The notes: generated from the letters alone by a model not told the origin. A stretch of 6,768 nucleotides of DNA from an uncultured Methanomethylovorans sp. (GCA_937968035.1 CALBTS010000628.1:1-6768); one strand, 5' to 3'; shown: positions 1-6,462, counted from the first letter of the stretch. Numbers and translations are program-made.

Positions 1-24
1 CTATAATAAAAGTGCAAAGCCAAT

Positions 25-30
25 AGGGGG
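25..30 (+). promoter_or_regulatory. Shine-Dalgarno site of the lipoprotein gene
   Basis: AGGGGG lies 5 bases before the ATG at 36. The purine-rich match and spacing support that ATG as the start. A TATA-like CTATAATAAA at bases 1-10 is too close to the gene to be its promoter if this leader is to be transcribed, so the true promoter probably lies left of the window. Confidence 0.6.
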
Positions 31-35
31 ATTGT

Positions 36-1076
36 ATGAATAAAATATTATTAATGGTATTTCTAGGATTTATTCTGTTAGTTGCAGGATGTACTGAGAA
101 GCCAGCAGAAAAACCGGGTATTGTGAATGAAGCTACCATCAATCATCGTACTTACGGTGGATTCGTGATGCAGAACATGGCAATTCAGGAGCTGATGATA
201 AATACCACTGCTGTGACCCTCAGTTATTATAGTCCCACTTATGAATTGACACAAAGATCTATAAAGCCACTAAATGCAAGTACTCGTGAAGATCTCCTGC
301 AACTTTTCAGAGACAATGATTTTCTGGAAATGAATGCTACATATGTGCCTCAGCCAGGGCAGCCGGTCGTTACGGATGTTGGAATTGTGGAGATCAGCCT
401 GCTTCAGAAGGATTTTAATAAGACCGTAAAAGTGGACCCGTACTCACAGGAATACATGCCGGAAGATCTGAAAGAGATAGATCAGGCATTGGTTGACCTG
501 AAACAGTATGCGCTAACTATATCTGCGGCAGAGGCGGAGACGATTGCAGAGGAATGGATCAAAAATGCACCCACTTACAAGTATGATGGTTCCGAACTGA
601 CTTTAGTTAATAGTGTCGTCATGGGATCATTCCCGGAACAGTATAGTATGACTTACAGTTTCATAAGTGGTCATGCTGGTTATGGGAACCGCTCCGGTCA
701 GATGACAGCTGAAGTGATAACCGATCATACAGTGAACATTAAAATGTTCCAGGGTCTGGTCACATCAGCGATCATTGATGGGGTATGGGATGAAATGAAC
801 CAACAAATGCTACAAAATGAACGCATCCTGCTGCAATATCCGAATATGCCATGTAATGAAACACCCTGGGTGAAGTGGTATGCAGAAGCTAATATCCAGT
901 TCTTCAAAGCACCAACAGGGTCCGAGCTCATTATTGCTTATTACAGCAATGTATATGGCATTGAGGTCACAGATATAGCAGAGAATACAGTGGATTCAGC
1001 ACAATGCTCCTATACGCTTAAGGTGATACCAGCTGATGCAGAGGCGATGAAAGATATGGGATGGCAGAATACTTGA
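36..1076 (+). CDS. secreted lipoprotein of unknown function, methanogen type
   Basis: The 346-residue product starts with a typical lipoprotein signal: a lysine at position 3, a hydrophobic stretch (residues 4-16) and the lipobox LVAGC with Cys19 as the predicted lipidated residue, followed by a polar charged linker. It is therefore expected to be anchored on the outer face of the cell membrane. Residues about 38-158 form a first region with mixed strands and helices. Residues about 163-260 form a second domain with TYKYDGSELTL, HAGYGNRSGQM and VSAIIDGVWDE-like segments, a pattern I recall from uncharacterised methanogen proteins. Residues 261-346 form a tail carrying Cys273 and Cys324, the only two cysteines besides Cys19, which could form an extracellular disulfide. 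No catalytic motif is recognisable and the ligand or role is unknown. The gene stands alone on its strand and ends 24 bases from the end of the convergent kinase gene. The ATG is supported by AGGGGG at 25-30. Confidence 0.88.
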   Translation: MNKILLMVFLGFILLVAGCTEKPAEKPGIVNEATINHRTYGGFVMQNMAIQELMINTTAVTLSYYSPTYELTQRSIKPLNASTREDLLQLFRDNDFLEMNATYVPQPGQPVVTDVGIVEISLLQKDFNKTVKVDPYSQEYMPEDLKEIDQALVDLKQYALTISAAEAETIAEEWIKNAPTYKYDGSELTLVNSVVMGSFPEQYSMTYSFISGHAGYGNRSGQMTAEVITDHTVNIKMFQGLVTSAIIDGVWDEMNQQMLQNERILLQYPNMPCNETPWVKWYAEANIQFFKAPTGSELIIAYYSNVYGIEVTDIAENTVDSAQCSYTLKVIPADAEAMKDMGWQNT

Positions 1077-1100
1077 TCTGCCTTACTCTTTTATAATTGA

Positions 1101-3116
1101 TCACAATTCTGGCCAGAGATAACAGGGATCATGTTGAGTTTTTATACTTTCGTTCGTTTCCGAATATAGAGTTGTTATCTTCTCTTTAAGAGGCAGAGCT
1201 AACGTAAAAGTACTGCCTTTCCCAGGTTCACTTTCCACATTGATCGTTCCTCCATGCAGTTCAGCAAGTTCTTTTGCCAATGCAAGGCCAAGTCCGGTGC
1301 CTTCGTATTTTCTTGCACAGGTTGAATCAAGCTGAGTGAAAGGCTTAAAGAGTTTCATCAGATCATTAGCAGGGATGCCGATGCCAGTATCCGTTACCGA
1401 TATATATGCCATTTCATCATCATCCCTGGTTCCAATGGTCACTGAACCACCGATATCCGTGAATTTGATAGCATTGCCAATCAGATTATATAAGATCTGC
1501 CTCAATTTTGCTTTGTCCGCTTGCACTGCCCCGAACTTCGAGTCTGCCTTGATCTTCAGTACGATCTCCTTACTTGCTGCAAGATGCTGCATGGCAGAGA
1601 TCATTTCATCCACAAGCTCTTTTACGTATATCTTCTCTTTATAGAGCTGCATTTTTCCAGACTCGACCTTTGAGATATCAAGAATGTTGTTAATAATATT
1701 CAACAGATGTTTTCCACTGTTGGATATGTTCTTCAGGTATTTTGCCTGTTTTTCATTGATCTGACCAAAATATCCTTCGGAAAGTACCTCTGAGAAACCT
1801 ATGATCGAGTTAAGTGGCGTTCTCAACTCATGGCTCATAGTGGCCAGGAATTCGCTCTTTGTACGATTGGAGTTTTCTGCAGCAATTTTAGCTTTCAAGA
1901 GGTCTTCTTCAGTTCTCTTGCGTTCGGTGCTATCTATACAGAAACCTATTACTCTGTCATCTGACAGTTTCACCGCTTCAACTATCATATAATATTTTGT
2001 CCCATTTTTCTTAATGAAACAGAATTCTCCGGTTGATCTGCCTGTACTCAGAAGCTGTTTGAATGAATTGATAGCAGCTTCTTTAGATTCCGGGGCATAT
2101 AGGTCCAGTCGGTGCATGTTCAACAATTCATTTTTAGAATAACCGGTTATTATGCATGCTGCCGGATTAACTTCGATGTATCTGCCAGCAGCATCTGCTA
2201 CAAAAATCAGTTGAGGGGAGTTATCGATATAGGCACGATATTTCTTTTCGCTCTCCTTAAGCACTTTTTCTGCAATTTTCTGTTCATGGATGTCGATCGC
2301 TATCTCAAACCTCACCATTCGTCCGTCAGGCCAATTTATAGCTTTATCTATACAGCGATACCATCGATCATCGACATTATTCTGGAATTCCCAGATATGG
2401 GTTTGGCCTATATTCTCTCCAAAGATCAGATGATTAGTGCAAAAAGAACATGGAGAATCGAGATTTTGAAATACCGAGTAGCATTTTTTTCCCGGGGTTT
2501 CATTTCCATATCTTTTTTTCATAGGTGAGTTCACAAATAGTATCTCGTAATTAACCGGATCACAAACATAAGCTGGCTGATCAAAAGCCTCAAGAACTGA
2601 AATAAGTTGTTCTTGTGTTTTTGCAAGTTCTTCATCTATCCGTTTTCTGGGAGTAATGTCCTTGCTGACACCCAGGATCCCTATGAGTGTACCAGCTGAT
2701 GTGTAAAGAGGAGCTTTGAATGTTTCAAAAAGAACCTCCTTCCCATTGAAGTCAACTGCCAGTTCTTCAGTTTTCAAAAAATTATTTTCTTCAATGATCT
2801 TTTTATCATTTATAAGAAAATTGTTAGTAAGTTCATTTCCAAACAGATCTTGATCGGTTTTTCCGATGATCTCTTCTTTTGGGCGACCAAGGAATTTTGA
2901 AAAGGCAGGGTTGCATACAATATACTTTCCCTGCTTATCCTTACAAAAGATCAGGTCAGGAATTGAATTGGACAATTCATGAAAAAGTGCTGTATTTTCA
3001 AATATCTCCAATTCAGTCTGTTGGTTGAACGAATTGGCTTCAAGCTCCTTTATACGTCCTTTTAGTTCATGTACTTCTTTTAGGAGCTGATCTCTTGATT
3101 TTCCTTCATCGCTCAT
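1101..3116 (-). CDS. cytoplasmic PAS-domain sensor histidine kinase
   Basis: The protein has 671 residues from the ATG at 3116, and numbers below use that start. It should sense a signal through PAS domains, autophosphorylate on a histidine and pass the phosphate to a response regulator. Order: a short coiled coil (about 5-40); PAS1 (about 41-157); PAS2 (about 170-283) with five cysteines (185, 212, 223, 226, 255); PAS3 (about 289-402); a HisKA dimerisation domain with the phosphoacceptor His429 in MSHELRTPLN; and a HATPase domain with the N box (Asn544, Asn548), G1 box DTGIGIP (Asp576), F box FKPF, G2 box GTGLGL (606-611) and a last GKGSTF motif. All catalytic boxes look intact. There is no membrane segment, HAMP or receiver domain, so it is soluble and orphan in this window. 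A GTG at 3128 would add four residues, but only the ATG has a plausible Shine-Dalgarno (GTGAG, 7 bases upstream). The ligand is unknown. Confidence 0.93.
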   Translation of the reverse strand: MSDEGKSRDQLLKEVHELKGRIKELEANSFNQQTELEIFENTALFHELSNSIPDLIFCKDKQGKYIVCNPAFSKFLGRPKEEIIGKTDQDLFGNELTNNFLINDKKIIEENNFLKTEELAVDFNGKEVLFETFKAPLYTSAGTLIGILGVSKDITPRKRIDEELAKTQEQLISVLEAFDQPAYVCDPVNYEILFVNSPMKKRYGNETPGKKCYSVFQNLDSPCSFCTNHLIFGENIGQTHIWEFQNNVDDRWYRCIDKAINWPDGRMVRFEIAIDIHEQKIAEKVLKESEKKYRAYIDNSPQLIFVADAAGRYIEVNPAACIITGYSKNELLNMHRLDLYAPESKEAAINSFKQLLSTGRSTGEFCFIKKNGTKYYMIVEAVKLSDDRVIGFCIDSTERKRTEEDLLKAKIAAENSNRTKSEFLATMSHELRTPLNSIIGFSEVLSEGYFGQINEKQAKYLKNISNSGKHLLNIINNILDISKVESGKMQLYKEKIYVKELVDEMISAMQHLAASKEIVLKIKADSKFGAVQADKAKLRQILYNLIGNAIKFTDIGGSVTIGTRDDDEMAYISVTDTGIGIPANDLMKLFKPFTQLDSTCARKYEGTGLGLALAKELAELHGGTINVESEPGKGSTFTLALPLKEKITTLYSETNESIKTQHDPCYLWPEL

Positions 3117-3167
3117 TTTTTGTCTCACTAAACAGGCTGATGGTTTTTTGATACGGATTCCCCAACT

Positions 3168-3197
3168 AAATCTATATATAATTTTAAATATATAAAA
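3168..3197 (-). promoter_or_regulatory. putative TATA-box region for the histidine kinase
   Basis: Read on the minus strand there are two archaeal TATA-like stretches, TTTATATAT (3196-3188) and TATATATAG (about 3180-3172). With the usual 25-base spacing they would start transcripts near 3166 or 3150, giving leaders of about 33-50 bases before the ATG at 3116. The region is very AT-rich, so which one is used cannot be decided from sequence alone. Confidence 0.45.
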
Positions 3198-3380
3198 CTA
3201 TTTTGTGTGTTTATCTTTATATTAAAATATAGTCTTGGAATAATCTCTTAAACTAAACGTGCTATTATAGGGAGATAATTAGTTCTCTTTTATCTTCATC
3301 TGGAATCTGAAATAGTTATTTCGATTAGAACATGGAGAGATAGAGATCATCGATATTCGGGGAAATAAAGAGCAGATAGA

Positions 3381-3389
3381 TTTATATAA
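3381..3389 (+). promoter_or_regulatory. putative rightward TATA box
   Basis: TTTATATAA is a near-ideal archaeal TATA box. It would start a transcript at about 3410, which would read through the broken small ORF at 3471-3628 and reach the phosphorylase start after a leader of about 260 bases. It may have served the small ORF originally. A more proximal promoter for the phosphorylase cannot be excluded. The match is by eye only. Confidence 0.4.
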
Positions 3390-3470
3390 TTCAGAAAATA
3401 TTTAATTAAACAGATTAAGAAGCAAAAGTTATTAGTGCCTTGTTCAACAATAGATTTCAGTCAACTTCAC

Positions 3471-3628
3471 ATGAATATGTCTAAAGTGAGCGGTGTAACT
3501 AGAATGGTCTTGCCAGGCAAAGTACAAATACCTGATCGAAAGCAAAAGTCAAACCTGCAAAACTGACAAAAATCGGTAAATCTAAAACAGTTATCACACA
3601 TCCTGGTCTTACAAAGTTGATCACTTAA
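3471..3628 (+). pseudogene. possible frameshifted small gene, about 50 codons
   Basis: An ATG at 3471 opens a frame (beginning MNMSKVSGVTRMVLPGKV) that stops at TGA 3564-3566. A second frame, shifted by -1, is open from 3536 to TAA at 3626-3628 and ends in GKSKTVITHPGLTKLIT. The two windows overlap at 3536-3563, over an A-rich run (CGAAAGCAAAAG), so one missing base or a -1 slip would join them into one lysine-rich protein of about 51 residues. Both halves read like real protein to me, and a good TATA box lies upstream at 3381. Against it: no Shine-Dalgarno before the ATG, no recognised family, and the opposite strand is also open here (GTG at 3624 to a stop near 3499). It could be a pseudogene, chance, or a sequencing error. 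Confidence 0.25.
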
Positions 3629-3653
3629 TCATTCATATTTAATCATTCATATT
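3625..3653. repeat. perfect 14-base tandem repeat before glgP
   Basis: TTAATCATTCATAT occurs twice without a mismatch (3625-3638, 3639-3652), and one further base continues the period. It ends 21 bases before the phosphorylase ATG, so it lies in the core promoter or the mRNA leader. Its copies include TATA-like CATATTTAAT. It may be a duplicated regulator site or promoter element, or a neutral slippage product. Confidence 0.85.
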
Positions 3654-3664
3654 GATACAATAAC

Positions 3665-3670
3665 GAGGGA
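3665..3670 (+). promoter_or_regulatory. Shine-Dalgarno site of glgP
   Basis: GAGGGA lies three bases before the ATG at 3674, counted from its end. The GAGG core is 5 bases from the start codon, which supports this start. Confidence 0.5.
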
Positions 3671-3673
3671 AAT

Positions 3674-5386
3674 ATGCAGCAATTAGCGAACAATCAAAGA
3701 TCAATAGCCTATTTTTCAATGGAGATAGGGATTGATGAAAAAATCCACACTTATAGCGGCGGCCTGGGGATATTGGCCGGTGACACGATACGCTCATCGT
3801 CTGATCTGAAGGTGCCGCTGGTCGCGGTAACTCTTCTTTATCGCAAAGGGTACTTCCGTCAGAAGATCGAGGCAGATGGATGGCAGCGGGAAGAACCGGC
3901 AGCCTGGGATGTTGACGGTATTCTGGAGGAAATGCCTCAGAGAACTATTGTCATGCTGGAAGGAAGAACTGTCCATTTGAGGGTCTGGAAATATGAGGTC
4001 AAAGGAGTTAGCGGCTTTACAGTACCTATCTATTTCCTTGATACGGATATGCCTGAGAACCATGAATGGGACAGGACCCTGACCCATCATCTTTATGGTG
4101 GGGATGAACACTACAGGCTCTGCCAGGAAGTGATCCTCGGTATTGGAGGTATCAGGATGCTCCGAGCCCTTGGCCATCAAAACATCAGGAGCTTCCACAT
4201 GAACGAGGGACATGCAGCACTTCTGACACTTGAGCTGCTGGACGAACACGCAAAAAAGGATGGCAGAGGGTATTTGATCGAAGATGACAGGAAAGCTGTG
4301 AGGCGCAGGTGTGTATTTACTACCCACACCCTTGTTCCTGCAGGACATGATAAATTCCCTCTTGATATGGCACGCAGGGTGCTTGGGCAAAGGGAGGATT
4401 TCTTCGCTTTGGAAGGTGTCATTCATAACGACGATTCTCTTAATATGACCCGTCTGGCCCTCAACCTTAGTCGTTATGTGAATGGAGTAGCACGAAAACA
4501 TGGAGAAGCTACAAGGCTCATATTCACTGGGTACTCTATTAATTCCATTACTAATGGGGTTCATGCTGCTACCTGGGTTTCAGAACCTTTCCAAAAACTC
4601 TTTGATAAATATATTCCTATCTGGAAACAGGATAATTTCAGTCTGCGCTATGCGCTTAGTATCCCAAAACAGGAGATATGGGGTGCCCATATGCAGGCAA
4701 AAAATAAATTACTCGACCATGTAAACAAGCAAACAGGTGTTCTCATGGACGAGAATATACTGACCATAGGCTTTGCAAGGCGGGCTGCGACCTATAAAAG
4801 AGCTGATCTGTTGTTCCAGGATATAGAAAGATTAAAAAGAATATCTTCACAGGTTGGAAAGATACAGGTCATATATGCCGGCAAGGCGCATCCCCGGGAC
4901 TATGAGGCCAAGAAGCTTATCCAGCGTATATTCCAGGCTAAACAAACTCTTAATGGGGACATTAAGCTTGTGTATCTTGAAGATTACAACATGACCATCG
5001 GTGCGATGATAACAGCTGGAGTGGATATATGGCTGAACACGCCTGAACCGCCAATGGAAGCCTCTGGGACCAGTGGGATGAAAGCTGCTCTGAACGGTGT
5101 TCCCAATCTGAGCGTACTGGACGGATGGTGGATAGAAGGAAACATAGAAGGGGTGACAGGTTGGTCCATTGGGGAAGCGGTCATAGGAAACGGGGAAAAC
5201 CGTAATCATGCCCTTGATGCAACCTCTTTGTACGATAAACTGGAACAGGTGATCGTTCCTCTTTTCTATAATAACAGGGAGCAATTCATTAGCATGATGT
5301 CGCATTCCATTGCCATTAACGGCTCATTTTTCAATACCCATAGAATGATGCAGGAATATGTGCTCAACGCCTATTTCCTATGCTGA
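3674..5386 (+). CDS. glgP: alpha-glucan (glycogen) phosphorylase, short GT35 form
   Basis: This 570-residue cytoplasmic enzyme should cleave alpha-1,4-glucan with phosphate to release glucose-1-phosphate, using pyridoxal phosphate, and so mobilise stored glycogen. The N-terminus has YFSMEIGI and [11 protein letters not shown] (residues 13-36), typical of the short archaeal/thermophile branch of family GT35. [10 protein letters not shown] (174-183) holds the conserved histidine region, [13 protein letters not shown] (217-229) follows, then NGVHAATW (294-301), [10 protein letters not shown] (367-376) with the phosphate-binding Arg/Lys, and [14 protein letters not shown] (462-475), in which Lys470 is the expected pyridoxal-phosphate lysine. 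All key motifs appear intact. At 570 residues it is much shorter than the roughly 800-residue bacterial and eukaryotic enzymes and lacks the N-terminal DUF3417 region of some longer archaeal and actinobacterial forms. No glycogen synthase or branching enzyme lies in the window. It is the only rightward gene after the divergent spacer and is followed by a strong hairpin. Confidence 0.94.
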   Translation: MQQLANNQRSIAYFSMEIGIDEKIHTYSGGLGILAGDTIRSSSDLKVPLVAVTLLYRKGYFRQKIEADGWQREEPAAWDVDGILEEMPQRTIVMLEGRTVHLRVWKYEVKGVSGFTVPIYFLDTDMPENHEWDRTLTHHLYGGDEHYRLCQEVILGIGGIRMLRALGHQNIRSFHMNEGHAALLTLELLDEHAKKDGRGYLIEDDRKAVRRRCVFTTHTLVPAGHDKFPLDMARRVLGQREDFFALEGVIHNDDSLNMTRLALNLSRYVNGVARKHGEATRLIFTGYSINSITNGVHAATWVSEPFQKLFDKYIPIWKQDNFSLRYALSIPKQEIWGAHMQAKNKLLDHVNKQTGVLMDENILTIGFARRAATYKRADLLFQDIERLKRISSQVGKIQVIYAGKAHPRDYEAKKLIQRIFQAKQTLNGDIKLVYLEDYNMTIGAMITAGVDIWLNTPEPPMEASGTSGMKAALNGVPNLSVLDGWWIEGNIEGVTGWSIGEAVIGNGENRNHALDATSLYDKLEQVIVPLFYNNREQFISMMSHSIAINGSFFNTHRMMQEYVLNAYFLC

Positions 5387-5420
5387 GGAGAGCTTAAAAG
5401 TCGAACAAAAGATAAACCAG

Positions 5421-5455
5421 AAAGGCAGATGATCTTTCATTTTTCATCTGCCTTT
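5421..5455 (+). terminator. 12-bp stem hairpin after glgP, possible terminator
   Basis: AAAGGCAGATGA (5421-5432) pairs perfectly with TCATCTGCCTTT (5444-5455) around an 11-base loop, with one more G-U pair possible outside. It begins 34 bases after the glgP stop and is followed by only one extra T before ATAC, so it is a weak bacterial-style terminator although the stem is strong. It ends 17 bases before the next ATG, so it could instead protect the glgP mRNA 3' end or control the downstream gene. Confidence 0.6.
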
Positions 5456-5472
5456 TATACATTCTAATATCA

Positions 5473-6054
5473 ATGGCATCATCCATTCTTACCAAAGAAC
5501 TCTTGCGCAAGGGCATTCACCTTACATCTTTAGTTATAGTAGTGGTCTATGTTTATCTGGGAAAGCAGATAGTACTGGATATGCTCATTGCATATCTTGT
5601 GTGCATTTTGCTGATCGAGCATTTCCGTCTCAGTCGTGGTACAAAGATCCCATTGCTGGATTTTTTGTATAGGGAAAAAGAAAGGTCATGTGTGGGAGGT
5701 CATGTTTTTTTTGTCCTGGGTTCGGTCGTTGCTATCAGTGTGTATAGCAAGGAAGTGGCTATAGCTTCAATACTTATGATCACTTTTGGGGATATGGTGG
5801 CTTCTCTTGTGGGTATAACACGGGGTAAAACCCCTATAAAAGGGACTAAAAAGTCTCTGGAAGGCAGTGCTGCCGAATTCTTTACGGATCTTGTCATTGC
5901 TGGTGTATTATTGCAAAGTTTTCCTGTAGCTATTGTCATGGCTTGCGTTGCCACATTGACCGAAACGTGGTTATCAGGGATCGATGATAACTTGTCCATA
6001 CCTGTATTTTCAGGCTTCAGTGCAGAACTTATGATATTGCTTATTTCAGTATAA
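5473..6054 (+). CDS. CTP-dependent polyprenol/dolichol kinase-like membrane protein
   Basis: This 193-residue integral membrane protein belongs, by its motifs, to the SEC59/DGK1/VTE5 group (diacylglycerol/polyprenol kinase family, COG0170). Members phosphorylate lipid alcohols such as dolichol, phytol or diacylglycerol, usually with CTP. The family N-terminal pattern ELLRKGIHL is at 9-17. Hydrophobic segments lie near 17-30, 33-49, 76-92, 95-115, 138-162 and 183-193. The key motifs are FGDMVASLVG (105-114), KSLEGS (127-132) and DDNLSIP (171-177), all conserved-looking. In an archaeon likely substrates are dolichol for glycan-carrier recycling, or geranylgeraniol-type alcohols for ether-lipid salvage; the sequence does not decide which. 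The ATG at 5473 gives the expected short N-terminus, and no earlier ATG, GTG or TTG exists in frame before a stop at 5413. No Shine-Dalgarno precedes it, and a strong hairpin lies 17 bases upstream. It is 86 bases after glgP. Confidence 0.87.
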   Translation: MASSILTKELLRKGIHLTSLVIVVVYVYLGKQIVLDMLIAYLVCILLIEHFRLSRGTKIPLLDFLYREKERSCVGGHVFFVLGSVVAISVYSKEVAIASILMITFGDMVASLVGITRGKTPIKGTKKSLEGSAAEFFTDLVIAGVLLQSFPVAIVMACVATLTETWLSGIDDNLSIPVFSGFSAELMILLISV

Positions 6055-6061
6055 ATGTGTG

Positions 6062-6080
6062 TCTTTTCATGAAGAAAAGA
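6062..6080 (+). terminator. weak hairpin after the polyprenol kinase gene
   Basis: TCTTTTC (6062-6068) pairs with GAAAAGA (6074-6080) around a 5-base loop, 7 bases after the stop codon. It is AT-rich and has no T-run on its 3' side, so it may contribute to the mRNA end but is a poor terminator on its own. Later T-rich DNA near 6301-6316 is an alternative archaeal-style stop. Confidence 0.3.
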
Positions 6081-6089
6081 AGAAGTTGG

Positions 6090-6212
6090 TTACGATCCAT
6101 CCAGTGGAAAACAAATTTTGTTTAGTTCTCTGGGAATTACGAATTCTTCATATATGGGTTTGTAAGAGGTTTTGTCGAAGGAGGTATTTCGTGGGATGAA
6201 CTGTAACTCAAC
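6090..6212 (-). pseudogene. possible remnant of a minus-strand protein gene
   Basis: On the minus strand the frame is open for 40 codons from just after a stop at 6215-6213 to TAA at 6092-6090. It includes SYKPIYEEFVIPRELNKI near its middle and ends FPLDGS. The residue mix (aromatic, charged, proline) looks like a real protein rather than random AT-rich translation. There is no ATG, GTG or TTG start at its head and no continuation is visible beyond the upstream stop, so if real it is a truncated fragment of a lost gene or repeat element. The family is not recognised. Confidence 0.25.
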
Positions 6213-6300
6213 TTAATTTAATCAAGGGCTATATGACATATAAATGTTATGTTTAATACAACTTTTATGAGTTATTTTACTAATATAACTTTTAATAGCT

Positions 6301-6320
6301 CTTTTGTCCTTTTTTGTCCT
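6301..6320 (+). repeat. T-rich 10-base tandem repeat
   Basis: CTTTTGTCCT is followed directly by TTTTTGTCCT, identical at 9 of 10 positions. The T-runs make it a candidate archaeal transcription stop for rightward transcripts from the polyprenol kinase gene, and it lies about 70 bases before the next TATA box, which would insulate the two genes. Confidence 0.5.
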
Positions 6321-6381
6321 TACATTAACATCTCTGCATTTTAAATCAAATTTACTTTAGTTACACACAAGTTGCTTTTTT

Positions 6382-6396
6382 CAAAAGTTATAAATA
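6382..6396 (+). promoter_or_regulatory. archaeal promoter (BRE plus TATA box) of the DUF4177-like gene
   Basis: CAAAAG directly precedes TTATAAATA (6388-6396), a good match to a purine-rich BRE followed by an archaeal TATA box. Transcription would start near 6418, giving a leader of about 45 bases that includes a GAGG Shine-Dalgarno core (6452-6455) 7 bases before the ATG. This indicates the small gene is transcribed on its own. Confidence 0.6.
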
Positions 6397-6462
6397 GTGT
6401 CGTCTCCTACTTTAATTATACAACATAAAGCAATGAACTGAAAAAAGAAGAGAGGCTGGAAA

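Larger units (their letters stand above)
3129..3673. other. divergent intergenic region, about 550 bases
   Basis: This gap lies between the leftward kinase gene and the rightward glucan phosphorylase gene. The left third (3129-3410) is AT-rich and looks like promoter DNA for both directions. The right part (3420-3628) has a more balanced composition and contains a possible broken small gene. A perfect 14-base tandem repeat sits at its right end. I see no tRNA, known riboswitch or insertion sequence. The length is generous for an archaeal divergent spacer and suggests decayed coding sequence or a long leader for the phosphorylase mRNA. Confidence 0.6.
6055..6462. other. intergenic region, about 400 bases
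   Basis: This stretch holds, in order, a small hairpin next to the kinase stop codon, a 40-codon open segment on the minus strand that reads like a protein remnant (6090-6212), AT-rich DNA with a short T-rich tandem repeat (6301-6320), and the promoter of the following small gene. The plus strand has AAGGAGGT at 6178-6185 but only trivial ORFs after it (GTG at 6191, two codons; ATG at 6196, six codons). No RNA gene or mobile element is recognisable. Confidence 0.6.

Noticed and set aside
2112..2528. A 138-codon plus-strand ORF inside the histidine kinase gene
   Set aside because: It overlaps the PAS2/PAS3 coding region on the opposite strand and has no recognised motif or ribosome binding site.
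3418..3549. AGCAAAAGT occurring at 3421 and again at 3541, exactly 120 bases apart
   Set aside because: Only nine bases match in AT-rich DNA and there is no third copy, so it is probably chance and not a CRISPR or other array.
3611..3627. Near-palindrome around TGATCA before glgP (AAGTTGATCACTT)
   Set aside because: The arms do not pair perfectly and only four outer bases match, too weak for an operator call.
3794..4564. A 256-codon minus-strand ORF inside the phosphorylase gene
   Set aside because: It lies wholly antisense to a gene with clear family motifs, and its translation shows no recognisable domain. It is a shadow of the glgP codons.
4847..5305. A 152-codon minus-strand ORF inside glgP
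   Set aside because: It is antisense to the conserved pyridoxal-phosphate region, with no family motif of its own.
6069..6125. An 18-codon basic ORF (starts MKKRRSW) after the polyprenol kinase gene
   Set aside because: No ribosome binding site, it overlaps a small hairpin, and it is too short to support.
6178..6216. Strong AAGGAGGT followed by GTG and ATG codons
   Set aside because: The downstream ORFs have only two and six codons. The motif is more simply explained as the complement of a minus-strand coding remnant, or as chance.
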